In this document: in pieces, positions 30,986-39,028 of the stretch
Position numbering within the stretch: position 1 is the first letter of the stretch
Layout: each line of letters begins with the position of its first letter
Translations under genes and position numbers: made by a program
Assembly (NCBI RefSeq): GCF_014646515.1
Contig: NZ_BMNK01000007.1
Location: 312,398 to 376,397, forward strand
Length of the DNA stretch: 64,000 nucleotides
Direction of reading: 5' to 3'
Source: Nonomuraea glycinis
GTDB lineage: Bacteria > Actinomycetota > Actinomycetes > Streptosporangiales > Streptosporangiaceae
Notes under the pieces: model-generated
What the model was told of the DNA's origin: nothing
Database searches by the model: none
Seen by the model: only the letters and a program-made list of their open reading frames with translations

Positions 30986-33229
30986 ATGTCACGTGCGCCT
31001 TTGTGGCGCGCGCTGGCGGCGTTCGCCGTCATCGCCACCTCATTGTTCCTCGCCTTCAGTACGGAGCCGCGCCTGGGACTGGACCTGCGCGGCGGCACCC
31101 AGCTCGTCTTCGAGACCAAGGACTCGCCGACGGTCAAGGCGGACTCGGAGGCCACCGACCGTGCCCTTGACGTGCTCCGCCGCCGGGCGGACGCGCTCGG
31201 GGTCGTCGACCCCACCCTGGTCCGCTCCGGCGAGAAGCGGATCATCGTCGAGCTGCCCGGCGTGCTCGACCCCCAGCAGGCGGCCGAGGTCATCGGCCGC
31301 ACCGCCCAGCTCGCCTTCCACTCGGTGGAGGGCCTGGCCGAGCAGGGCGACAAGACGGCGCTGCCCGACGAGAGCGGGCAGCCGCTCAAGCTCACCCCGC
31401 CCGTGATCAGCGGCGACGGGATCACCGACGCGGCGGCGGAGAGCGACCCGCAGCGCGGTCCCGGCTGGTGGGTCAGCGTCCAGTTCCGCGACGCGGCCGC
31501 CTGGCAGAAGATGACCGGCGAGGCCGCCTGCGCCCCCGCCGGCGACCCGAAACGGCGGGTCGTGATCGTGCTCGACAAGGAGATCATCTCCTCGCCGCAG
31601 GTCGACCCGTCCGTGCCGTGCCGCGCCGGCATCCCCGGCGGCGGCACCGACATCACCGGTTCGTTCACCCATGAGGAGGCCAACGAGCTGGCCGTGCTGA
31701 TCAAGGGCGGCGCCCTGCCGCTGCCGATGGACCTGGTGGAGCAGCGCACGGTCGGCCCGACGCTCGGTGCGGACGCGATCGAGGCCAGCGCCAAGGCCGC
31801 CGTCGTGGGCCTGATCGCCACCACGCTGTTCATCATCATCGTCTACCGCCTCGTCGGCCTCCTCGCCGCTGTCGCGCTGGTCTGCTACGGCCTGATCGCC
31901 TACGCGGTGCTGGTGGCGATGGGGGCGACGTTCACCTTGCCGGGACTCGCCGGGTTCGTGCTGGCGATCGGCATGGCCGTCGACGCCAACGTGCTCGTCT
32001 TCGAGCGGGCCAGGGAGGAGTACCACCAGGCGCCGGCGCGCGGCCTGAAGTCGGCGCTCGACCGGGGGTTCAAGTTCGCCTGGAGCGCCATCGCCGACTC
32101 CAACATCACCACCCTGATCGCCGCCGGCCTGCTGTTCTGGCTGGCCTCCGGCCCGGTCAAGGGCTTCGGTGTGACGCTCGGGATCGGTGTGCTGGCCTCG
32201 CTGGTGTCAGCCATGGTGATCACTAGGGCGCTCACTCAGCTGGCCATCAACCGGATCGGGCCCCGCATCTCGGGTCTGGGCTCCATCGGCTCGGTCAGGA
32301 CCTGGCTGACGCGCAAGAACCCGCAGCTCATGTCCGCCAGGAAGCTGTGGCTGATCGTGGCGGGCGGCATCGCGGTGGTGGCGCTCGCCGGGCTGTTCTC
32401 CCGCGGGCTGAACTTCGGCGTCGAGTTCACCGGCGGCAGGATCGTCGAGTTCGGCACGGCCCAGCCGCTGTCGGCGGACAAGGCCAGGCAGGCGGTGGCC
32501 CAGGCGGGCTTCCCCAACGCGGTGGTGCAGTCGTCCGGCGACGGCGTCTCCGTGCGGGCCGGCGCGCTCACCATCCCCGAGGTGGCCAAGATCGAGGCGG
32601 CGCTGGAGGGGCAGGCGGGCGAGGTGACCAAGCAGCGCGACGAGTTCATCGGCCCCAGCCTCGGCGAGGAGCTGCGGCGCAACGCCCTGATCGCGCTGGC
32701 CGTGGCCGTGGCGGCGCAGCTCGCCTACCTGGCCTTCCGGTTCAGGTGGTCGTTCGGCGCGGCGGCGGTGATCGCGCTGCTGGTGGACGTCTCCGTCGTG
32801 ATCGGACTGTTCGCCTGGCTCGGCAAGCCGATCGACGGCGTCTTCCTCGCCGCGATGCTGACCGTCGTCGGCTACTCGGTCAACGACAAGGTGGTGGTGT
32901 TCGACCGGGTGCGCGAGCTGTGGGCGGCCCGGCGCAAGGCGCCGCTGTCCGAGGCGGTGAACGGGGCGATCCTGCAGACCATGCCGCGGACGGTCAACAC
33001 CGGGCTGGGCGCGCTGTTCATCCTGGTGGCCCTGGCCGTCTTCGGCGGGGACTCCCTGCGCGACTTCGCCATCGCGCTGGTCGCGGGCATCGTGGTCGGC
33101 ACCTTGTCGTCGTCGTTCGTGGCGGGGCCGATGGCGATCGTGCTCGGCAGATTCGACGGGCAGTCGCCCCCCGAGCCGCCCAAGCCGCGGGCCAAGCGGT
33201 CGCGCGAGGGCTCGGGCGCCGTCGTGTGA
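30986..33229 (+). CDS. secDF: Fused SecDF protein-export membrane protein
   Basis: A 747-residue SecD-SecF fusion that helps pull secreted proteins across the membrane using proton flow. The SecD half (1-about 430) has a first helix, the LGLDLRGGTQLVF motif, a short P1 head and five helices with GFVLAIGMAVDANVLVFER. The SecF half (about 445-735) has LNFGVEFTGGRIVEF and GYSVNDKVVVFDRVRE. The ribosome binding site GTGGAGG precedes ATG. Housekeeping actinobacterial secD and secF are normally separate genes near ruvB and relA; none of those neighbours is here, so this looks like an accessory copy with a compact head domain. A strong hairpin follows the stop. Confidence 0.92.
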   Translation: MSRAPLWRALAAFAVIATSLFLAFSTEPRLGLDLRGGTQLVFETKDSPTVKADSEATDRALDVLRRRADALGVVDPTLVRSGEKRIIVELPGVLDPQQAAEVIGRTAQLAFHSVEGLAEQGDKTALPDESGQPLKLTPPVISGDGITDAAAESDPQRGPGWWVSVQFRDAAAWQKMTGEAACAPAGDPKRRVVIVLDKEIISSPQVDPSVPCRAGIPGGGTDITGSFTHEEANELAVLIKGGALPLPMDLVEQRTVGPTLGADAIEASAKAAVVGLIATTLFIIIVYRLVGLLAAVALVCYGLIAYAVLVAMGATFTLPGLAGFVLAIGMAVDANVLVFERAREEYHQAPARGLKSALDRGFKFAWSAIADSNITTLIAAGLLFWLASGPVKGFGVTLGIGVLASLVSAMVITRALTQLAINRIGPRISGLGSIGSVRTWLTRKNPQLMSARKLWLIVAGGIAVVALAGLFSRGLNFGVEFTGGRIVEFGTAQPLSADKARQAVAQAGFPNAVVQSSGDGVSVRAGALTIPEVAKIEAALEGQAGEVTKQRDEFIGPSLGEELRRNALIALAVAVAAQLAYLAFRFRWSFGAAAVIALLVDVSVVIGLFAWLGKPIDGVFLAAMLTVVGYSVNDKVVVFDRVRELWAARRKAPLSEAVNGAILQTMPRTVNTGLGALFILVALAVFGGDSLRDFAIALVAGIVVGTLSSSFVAGPMAIVLGRFDGQSPPEPPKPRAKRSREGSGAVV

Positions 33230-33240
33230 CCAGGTCCTGA

Positions 33241-33268
33241 GGGGGCGTGACCACCAGGTCACGCCCCC
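33241..33268 (+). terminator. Strong hairpin after secDF
   Basis: A perfect 12-bp stem, GGGGGCGTGACC (33241-33252) and GGTCACGCCCCC (33257-33268), with loop ACCA, starts 12 nt after the secDF stop. Only two T residues follow, as is common for actinobacterial terminators. Confidence 0.85.
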
Positions 33269-33418
33269 TTGCGTTCCGCGTCACGATGCGGGTACGGCGA
33301 AGCGCTCCTGGTTTTCCTGGGCCGTTTAACCACCTTTGACATGGGCTTTCACGAATCAAGCGGGTGAGGCGCCGATAATTGTCAGCAAGAATCAGCCGAA
33401 ACAGGGGCAAACAACGCC

Positions 33419-34657
33419 ATGAACGGCCCTCGCAGCGTGGATCGGATGCTGGTCAGCCTGCTGGACCTCGGCGGGCAGGCCACCCTGGAACGACTGCCGT
33501 CCCTGGTGGGACAGCACCTTCCGGCGGCGGGCATCCGGGCTTGCCTGATCTACCTCGCCGACCTGCAGCAGACCAGGATGCGCCTGCTTCCTGACCTGGA
33601 CGCCCCGGTGCCCGAAGGAAACGACAAACCGCCCGAAGAGCTGCGCATCGACTCCACCTACGGCGGCCGCGCCTTCCAGGAGGACCGGATTCTGCGCCAT
33701 CGTGACGAGAACGGCCAGGGCTGCTGGTGGGTGCCCTTGCGCAACGGCGCCGAACGCCTGGGCGTGCTGCACGTCCTGGCCGACCGGCCCGACGACGTGG
33801 ACGAGCAACTCGTCCGCGCGCTGGCCGCGATGGTGGCGCTCTTCGTGGCGAGCAAACGCGCCTTCAGCGACGCCTACCCCCGCCTGGTGCGTTCGCGGCC
33901 GATGAACGTGGCGGCGGAGATGCTCTGGCACCTGATGCCCCCGCTGACATTCGCCAACGCCGAGGTGACGGTCGCCGGGATGCTGGAGCCGGCCTACGAG
34001 ATCGGCGGCGACGCCTTCGACTACGCGCTGGCGGACGACATCGTCCATCTGGCGATCTTCGATGCCATGGGGCACGACCTGGCCGCCGGGCTGGCCGCCA
34101 ACCTCGCCCTGGCCACCTCCCGCAGCCTGCGCCGGCGGGGCGCGGATCTGGCCGCCAACAGCGAGGGCATCGAGAGCCTGCTGCTGAAGGAGCTGGGGGA
34201 GAGCTGCCGGTTCGTCACCGCCGTCATGGCCGACTTCGATCTGCGCACCGGCGTGCTCACCTGGGTCAACCGAGGCCACCCCCCGCCCATCCTCATCCGG
34301 GGCGGCCGGTGGATCACCGCGCTCGACTGCCCGCCCGCGCCACCGCTGGGCCTGGGCCTGGACCAGCCCGTCAGCGTCTGCCGCGAGCAGCTCGAACCGG
34401 GCGACCGCCTGCTTCTCTACACCGACGGCATCATCGAGGCCGGCAGCCATCAGGGGAAGGAGTTCGGGGTGGCCCGCTTCGTCGACTTCATCCTGCGCCA
34501 CTGCGCCGCCCGGCTGCCCGTCCCCGAGACGCTGCGCCGGCTCATCAAGGACGTCCTCGACCACCATGACGGCCGGCTCCACGACGACGCGACCGTCCTG
34601 CTCACCGAATGGCACGGGCGCACGGGCACCTGCGAGGTGAGAAGCGGCCTCTCCTGA
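33419..34657 (+). CDS. GAF-PP2C (SpoIIE-type) phosphatase
   Basis: A 412-residue cytoplasmic phosphatase. Residues about 15-150 look like a GAF-type sensor domain (WVPLRNGAERLGVLHVLAD). Residues about 170-400 form a PP2C/SpoIIE domain with IGGDAFDYA, DAMGHDLAAG, NRGHPPPIL, LYTDGIIEAG and DDATVLL. It probably dephosphorylates an anti-sigma antagonist in response to a small ligand or redox cue. It is the third such phosphatase in 10 kb and lies alone between a terminator hairpin and a convergent azoreductase gene. Confidence 0.88.
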   Translation: MNGPRSVDRMLVSLLDLGGQATLERLPSLVGQHLPAAGIRACLIYLADLQQTRMRLLPDLDAPVPEGNDKPPEELRIDSTYGGRAFQEDRILRHRDENGQGCWWVPLRNGAERLGVLHVLADRPDDVDEQLVRALAAMVALFVASKRAFSDAYPRLVRSRPMNVAAEMLWHLMPPLTFANAEVTVAGMLEPAYEIGGDAFDYALADDIVHLAIFDAMGHDLAAGLAANLALATSRSLRRRGADLAANSEGIESLLLKELGESCRFVTAVMADFDLRTGVLTWVNRGHPPPILIRGGRWITALDCPPAPPLGLGLDQPVSVCREQLEPGDRLLLYTDGIIEAGSHQGKEFGVARFVDFILRHCAARLPVPETLRRLIKDVLDHHDGRLHDDATVLLTEWHGRTGTCEVRSGLS

Positions 34658-34719
34658 GGCTTCCTCCGCACCACGCCGGCCCCGGCCGACGCCCCGGGAC
34701 ACTCCTCAGGACCGGCCGG

Positions 34720-35346
34720 CTATCCGGCGGCCTCCTTCAGCGCCGCGGCCAGCGACTCCTCGTGCCGCTCACGCAGGTGCGCCAGCGCCGGGTCGAGGCG
34801 GGCGTTGGCCAGCTCGGCGTGGATGAACCGCACGTCCTCGACCCGGAAGTGCCCCTGGAAGAAGTCGCGCAGATAGCGCTCCTGATGGTCGTACGGCTCG
34901 CGAGGAGTGCCGGGGCCGTACGCGCCGCCGCGCGCGCTGGTCACCACGAACGACCGGCCCGCGAGCGACATCCTGGGAAAGGTGATCTGGTCCAGCCAGG
35001 CCTTCAGCGCCGAGGGGATCGAGTAGTTGTACATCGGCGTGCCGATGAGGATCACCTCGGCCGCGACCACCTCGTCGAGCAGCGGCTCCACGATGGCCCA
35101 GGCCGCACGCTGGGCAGGGGTGCGGACCGCCTCCCGATAGCGCGAGATGTCGGTGATCTCGTGTTCGAGGATGTGGTCGCACAGCTCGGTCCAGGCCTCG
35201 CCGATGTGCGGCACGGGCCGTGCGGCCAGGTCGCGGTAGACGTAGCCGGCTCCGGGATGGGCGGCCCGCCAGGTCTCGGCGTACACGCCCGACAGCTTTC
35301 GCGAGATCGACGCCCCGCGGGCACTGCCGTCCAAGTGAAGCAGCAT
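34720..35346 (-). CDS. azoR: FMN-dependent NADH-azoreductase / quinone reductase
   Basis: A 208-residue flavodoxin-like oxidoreductase of the AzoR family, which reduces quinones and azo compounds with NADH. Motifs are the N-terminal phosphate loop SARGASISRKLS, the TPMYNYSIPSALKAWLDQI core and SARGGAYGPG. The ATG at 35346 follows GGGGAGAG. It is divergent from a TetR-type gene, with a large nested palindrome between them, so it is probably repressed by that regulator and induced by quinone-like compounds. Confidence 0.9.
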   Translation of the reverse strand: MLLHLDGSARGASISRKLSGVYAETWRAAHPGAGYVYRDLAARPVPHIGEAWTELCDHILEHEITDISRYREAVRTPAQRAAWAIVEPLLDEVVAAEVILIGTPMYNYSIPSALKAWLDQITFPRMSLAGRSFVVTSARGGAYGPGTPREPYDHQERYLRDFFQGHFRVEDVRFIHAELANARLDPALAHLRERHEESLAAALKEAAG

Positions 35347-35362
35347 GAGGTCTCTCCCCGTC

Positions 35363-35414
35363 GTATGTGGACACGGTGTCCGGTTGACTATAACCGGACG
35401 GCGTGTCCACATAC
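35363..35414. promoter_or_regulatory. Nested palindromic operator between azoR and tetR
   Basis: A 52-bp dyad centred between 35388 and 35389. The outer arms GTATGTGGACAC (35363-35374) and GTGTCCACATAC (35403-35414) are perfect, as are the inner arms GTCCGGTT (35378-35385) and AACCGGAC (35392-35399). It also contains two 13-bp half-sites, GGACACGGTGTCC (35369-35381) and GGACGGCGTGTCC (35396-35408). It covers both divergent promoters. Confidence 0.8.
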
Positions 35415-35424
35415 AATCGGGCGT

Positions 35425-35976
35425 ATGGAGAGAGCCGACGCCGCGCACAACCGCGCACGCATCCTCGAGGCGGCCGCGCTGCTGTTCGCGGAGCGGCCCC
35501 CGCAGGACGTGACGATGGACGACATCGCCAAGAAGGCCGGGGTGGGCCGGGGCACCCTCTACCGCCGTTACCCCGACCGGGCGTCCATCGCCGTGGCGCT
35601 GCTCGACGACCACGAACGGGAGCTGCAGGAGCGCCTGCTGCGCGGCGATCCGCCGCTGGGCCCGGGAGCGCCGCCCGCCGAGCGGCTGGCCGCCTTCTAC
35701 GCCGCCATGGTGCGCCTGCTGGAGGACCACTCCCACCTGGTGCTCGGCTCGGAGGTGGGCCGCTCCCGCTTCGAGACGGGCGCGTACGGCTTCTGGCGCG
35801 CCCACGTGCGCGCGCTCCTGTCCGCCGCGGGCACCCCCGGCCCGGACGCGCTGGTCGAGGTCCTGCTCGCCCCCCTGGCCCCCGAGGTGTACGGCTACCA
35901 GCGCAGGGTGCTCGGCCTCAGCCCGGAGCAGATCGCGCGGGCGCTGGCCCGGCTCACCCGCATGCTGGATCGGTGA
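35425..35976 (+). CDS. TetR-family repressor
   Basis: A 183-residue TetR-type regulator. The N-terminal helix-turn-helix is clear (RARILEAAALLFAER, VTMDDIAKKAGVGRGTLYRRY). The C-terminal ligand domain is helical. It lies divergent from azoR with the palindromic operator 11 nt before its start, which fits autoregulation plus control of azoR. The ATG at 35425 has no obvious ribosome binding site because the operator lies there, so it may be translated from a very short leader. Confidence 0.9.
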   Translation: MERADAAHNRARILEAAALLFAERPPQDVTMDDIAKKAGVGRGTLYRRYPDRASIAVALLDDHERELQERLLRGDPPLGPGAPPAERLAAFYAAMVRLLEDHSHLVLGSEVGRSRFETGAYGFWRAHVRALLSAAGTPGPDALVEVLLAPLAPEVYGYQRRVLGLSPEQIARALARLTRMLDR

Positions 35977-36191
35977 CCCCCGGGGGTTGGCAACCGCTGT
36001 GCTTCGTATCAGTGTTCGTCAGTCTTATCTGGTTTTCTCTAGCGTGATCGCGGTGTGTCACGTGGTGATCCGGGGGCTGCGAGCTGATGGCCGGCATGAC
36101 GAAGCACTGAAGGGGCCTGCGAGTTGGCGCAGCGCCTGCCCGGCGCTGCCCACCCCACCTTCGCCGTTGCGGTAAGCATGCAAAAAGTTAC

Positions 36192-37639
36192 TCAACGTAC
36201 GGTCATACTGGTAGAGTCGTTCGCACATACTCTCGAATGCGGGGGACGGGATCGTCGTGCGGGTCGTGCAGGCCTACCGTTTCGCGTTGGATCCCACGCC
36301 ACGTCAAGTTGCTGTGCTGGCGTCGCATTGCGGGGCGGTGCGGGTGGCGTTCAACTGGGGCCTGGCGCAGGTGAAGGCGAATCTGGCGCAGCGGGAGGCC
36401 GAGCGCTCCTACGGCATCCCCGAGGATCAGCTCACCCCGGCCCTGTCGTGGTCGATGTACAGCCTGCGGAAACGCTGGAATCAGGTCAAGGACGAGGTGG
36501 CGCCGTGGTGGGCGGGCAACTCCAAGGAGGCCTACGCCTGCGGGCTGGCCCGCCTCGCCGACGCTCTGGCCAACTGGCGTGACTCCCAGAGCGGTAAGCG
36601 CAAGGGCCCGAAGGTGGGTTTTCCCCGGTTCAAGACCAAACGCCGCGCGGCCCGGTCGGTGCGGTTCACCACCGGGACGATCCGGCTGGACGGCAATACT
36701 CACGTGGTGCTGCCGGTGCTGGGCCGGATCAGAACGCACGAGCCGGTCGGCAAACTCGCCCGCCTCCTAGCGGAGGGTGGGGCGCGGATCGCCTCGGCGA
36801 CGGTGCGCTGGGTGGAGGGCCGCTGGCATATCAGCTTCACCGTGCACACCGAACGAGCGGTGGCCTTGCCTGCCCGGCCGGACGCGGTGATCGGGGTGGA
36901 CCTCGGCCTCAAGACCCTCGCGGTGTTCTCCGACGGACGCCCCCCGGTGCCCAACCCCCGCCACCTGACGACGGCCGCGCGTAAGTTGCGCCGTCTGTCG
37001 CGGGCGGTTTCCCGCAAACACGGCCCCGACCGGCGCACCCGGCAACGGCCGTCGCAGCGGTGGCTGCGGGCGAACTCCGCCCGTAACCGGGCGGAGTATC
37101 GGGTGGCGGCGTTGCGCCGTGACGGCATCCACCAGCTCACCACCAGCCTGGCACGGACGTACGGCACCATCGTGGTCGAAGACCTCAACGTGGCCGGGAT
37201 GATCCGCAACCGGCGGCTGGCCCGCGCCCTCTCCGACGCCGGGTTCGGGGAGATCCGCCGCCAGCTCGCCTACAAGACCACCTGGCACGGCGGCCGGTTG
37301 CTGGTGGCGAGCCGCTGGTTCCCCTCCTCCAAGACGTGTTCATCTTGCGGTGCGGTGAAAGCCAAACTGCCGCTGCGGGTGCGCACCTACGTCTGTGAGG
37401 GGTGCGGCCTGTCGATGGACCGCGACGAGAACGCCGCGCGCAACCTCGCCTCTTTGGTGGAGCGTACGGTCGCCGGGAGTGGCCCGGAGACCCGAAACGG
37501 ACGTGGAGCCGACCTTAAGACCCCGCCCGGCGGGGCAGGTGGCCGTGAAACGTCAACCCCGCACCGGGCACCCACTGCCCGGATCAGACGAGGACCTTCG
37601 CCCACACCGGGCGAATCACTGAGAACCCTTGAAACTCAA
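36192..37639 (+). mobile_element. IS200/IS605-family element with lone tnpB (IS1341 type)
   Basis: The span from a TTAC/TCAAC boundary upstream of tnpB to the end of three 3' hairpins at its C-terminal coding end. It has no tnpA, so it would need transposase supplied in trans. Exact ends are estimates. The 36-kb flank (35977-36191) after tetR contains nothing I recognise. Confidence 0.5.
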
Positions 37640-37642
37640 TGA
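36257..37642 (+). CDS. tnpB: TnpB RNA-guided nuclease (IS605 OrfB)
   Basis: A 461-residue TnpB. The RuvC-type catalytic residues are present: D215 in IGVDLGLKTLAV, E308 in VVEDLNVAGM and D390 in MDRDENAARN. The zinc finger is CSSCGAVKA... CEGCG. An N-terminal HTH-like domain contains FNWGLAQV. TnpB proteins cut DNA guided by an RNA made from the element's 3' end. Here the C-terminal 60 residues overlap that region and look low-complexity, as expected where coding and RNA overlap. It appears intact, with a GTG start. Confidence 0.9.
   Translation: MRVVQAYRFALDPTPRQVAVLASHCGAVRVAFNWGLAQVKANLAQREAERSYGIPEDQLTPALSWSMYSLRKRWNQVKDEVAPWWAGNSKEAYACGLARLADALANWRDSQSGKRKGPKVGFPRFKTKRRAARSVRFTTGTIRLDGNTHVVLPVLGRIRTHEPVGKLARLLAEGGARIASATVRWVEGRWHISFTVHTERAVALPARPDAVIGVDLGLKTLAVFSDGRPPVPNPRHLTTAARKLRRLSRAVSRKHGPDRRTRQRPSQRWLRANSARNRAEYRVAALRRDGIHQLTTSLARTYGTIVVEDLNVAGMIRNRRLARALSDAGFGEIRRQLAYKTTWHGGRLLVASRWFPSSKTCSSCGAVKAKLPLRVRTYVCEGCGLSMDRDENAARNLASLVERTVAGSGPETRNGRGADLKTPPGGAGGRETSTPHRAPTARIRRGPSPTPGESLRTLETQ
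37499..37639 (+). ncRNA. Candidate omega-RNA scaffold / right end of first IS element
   Basis: Three perfect hairpins: CCCCGC/GCGGGG (37521-37535), CCGGGCA/TGCCCGG (37564-37582) and TTCGCCC/GGGCGAA (37597-37615). It also has motifs GGACGTGGAG (37499) and CGTCAACCCC (37551) that recur in the second tnpB 3' end. This is the expected place and structure for the guide-RNA scaffold; the 5' boundary is not defined. Confidence 0.5.
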
Positions 37643-37690
37643 ACGGCAGGTGTGGGGACGAAGGCCCGGGGCAGCGGAGGCCGGGTGAGG

Positions 37691-38542
37691 ATGAAAGAGG
37701 TGTCCTCCTGGAGGGAGCTCGACGACGCCATCTGCGAGGCCAGCGGATCCCGCCGGCCGGGGCTCGCGCATTCGACGCTGGTCTTCCGCGGCCTGGCGAA
37801 GAGCTCGTTCTCACACGTGTCCAGCCTGGCGCGGCTGGAGGGTGACTACGCGGCGCTGGAGCCGCATCTGGTGCGTAACTTCCGCAAGTACGCCCACCGC
37901 GCGATCCCGGGCCCGACCGTGTGGGACTGGCTGGCGCTCGGCCAGCACCACGGACTGCCCACCCGGCTGCTGGACTGGACCTTCTCGCCCCTGGTGGCCC
38001 TGCACTTCACCACCGCCTCCTGGCCCGAGGAGGACGGCACCCTGCTCGCGGTCGACTGCGACCGCACCCACCGGCTGCTGCCCGAGTCGCTGCGCGCGCC
38101 GCTGGAACGCGAAGGGGCGCTGGTGTTCACCACCGAGATGCTGGGCGAGGCGGCCCGCGATCTGGCGAGCTTCGACAGGCTCACCACCGACCAGCCGTTC
38201 CTGGCCTTCTTCGAGCCGCCGTCGCTGGACGAGAGGGTGGTCAATCAGTCGTCGGTGCTGTCGGCGACGTCCCGGCCGACGTTCCAGGTGGAACAGTGGC
38301 TCGGCGAGCATCCCCGGCTGTGCCTTGGATGGACGGTTCCGCCACGGGTCAAGGCGGAGATCAGGGAGCGGCTCGACCAGGCGGGCGTCACCGAGCGGAT
38401 GCTGCTCCCCGGACTGGACGGGCTGGCGGCCTGGCTGCGCCGCTACTACACCCCCGGCACCATCGAGCAGGGCGAGGCCGACGGTGGCGGGTCGATGGGC
38501 GGCAGGGACCGGGGCCAGGGGGAGGGACGGATGAGCGCGTGA
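37691..38542 (+). CDS. FRG-domain protein
   Basis: A 283-residue protein with an FRG domain (named for its Phe-Arg-Gly motif, here VFRGLAKSSF near residue 33), plus the usual downstream segments WDWLALGQHHGLPTRLLDWT and PLVALHFTTA. FRG domains are of unknown biochemical function and are found in phage, mobile and defence-like contexts. The C-terminal tail is Gly-rich. The ATG at 37691 is used; an in-frame GTG at 37685 fits GGAGG slightly better. It sits between two IS200/IS605 elements, suggesting accessory DNA. Confidence 0.8.
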   Translation: MKEVSSWRELDDAICEASGSRRPGLAHSTLVFRGLAKSSFSHVSSLARLEGDYAALEPHLVRNFRKYAHRAIPGPTVWDWLALGQHHGLPTRLLDWTFSPLVALHFTTASWPEEDGTLLAVDCDRTHRLLPESLRAPLEREGALVFTTEMLGEAARDLASFDRLTTDQPFLAFFEPPSLDERVVNQSSVLSATSRPTFQVEQWLGEHPRLCLGWTVPPRVKAEIRERLDQAGVTERMLLPGLDGLAAWLRRYYTPGTIEQGEADGGGSMGGRDRGQGEGRMSA

Positions 38543-38576
38543 CAGCCGGTTTCCCGGTTCTACCGTCCACCCCCGA

Positions 38577-39005
38577 TCAGACCGGCCGGTTCTGCTGCTC
38601 GATGTACTGCTTGACCACAGTCAGCGGGGCCCCGCCGGCCGACCCGGCGAAGTAGGAGCCAGACCAGAAACGGCCACCGGACTGGTGGTCGCGGACGTGC
38701 GTGCCGAACTCCTTGCGCAGCATCCGAGCTGAAACCCCCTTCAGCGAGTTGACCAGCTTGGACAGGGCGACCTTGGGCGGATAGTGGACCAGTAGGTGAA
38801 CGTGGTCGTCTTCGCCGTTGAACTCGCGAAGTTCGACCTCGAAGTCGGCGCAGACCTCCCGCATGATCTGTTCGCAGCGGACCAGCATCGGGCCGGTGAG
38901 AGCCCCCCGCCGGTACTTGGTGAGGAACACCAAATGGGCATGAAGGTGATATTCGACGTGCCTTCCGGTGCGCACATCAGGGTTCGGTTCCCATCTTGGT
39001 GACAT
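38577..39005 (-). CDS. tnpA: IS200-type Y1 transposase TnpA
   Basis: A 142-residue single-strand transposase of the HUH superfamily. The metal-binding motif is DDHVHLLVHYPP and the catalytic Tyr lies in VVKQYIEQQ near the C terminus. Length and motifs are normal, so it looks functional and could also mobilise the nearby lone tnpB element. Confidence 0.93.
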   Translation of the reverse strand: MSPRWEPNPDVRTGRHVEYHLHAHLVFLTKYRRGALTGPMLVRCEQIMREVCADFEVELREFNGEDDHVHLLVHYPPKVALSKLVNSLKGVSARMLRKEFGTHVRDHQSGGRFWSGSYFAGSAGGAPLTVVKQYIEQQNRPV

Positions 39006-39028
39006 AAACCAAATGATACGATCACGGT

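Noticed and set aside
35347..35805. N-terminal extension of the azoreductase
   Set aside because: The upstream open frame crosses the operator and the divergent tetR gene; the flavodoxin fold starts at ATG 35346.
35977..36191. Possible RNA gene or attachment site after tetR
   Set aside because: I looked for tRNA-like folding and direct repeats here and saw no convincing structure.
36257..37642. Cas12-type CRISPR nuclease
   Set aside because: Length (461 residues), IS context and lack of a CRISPR array identify it as TnpB, the transposon ancestor.
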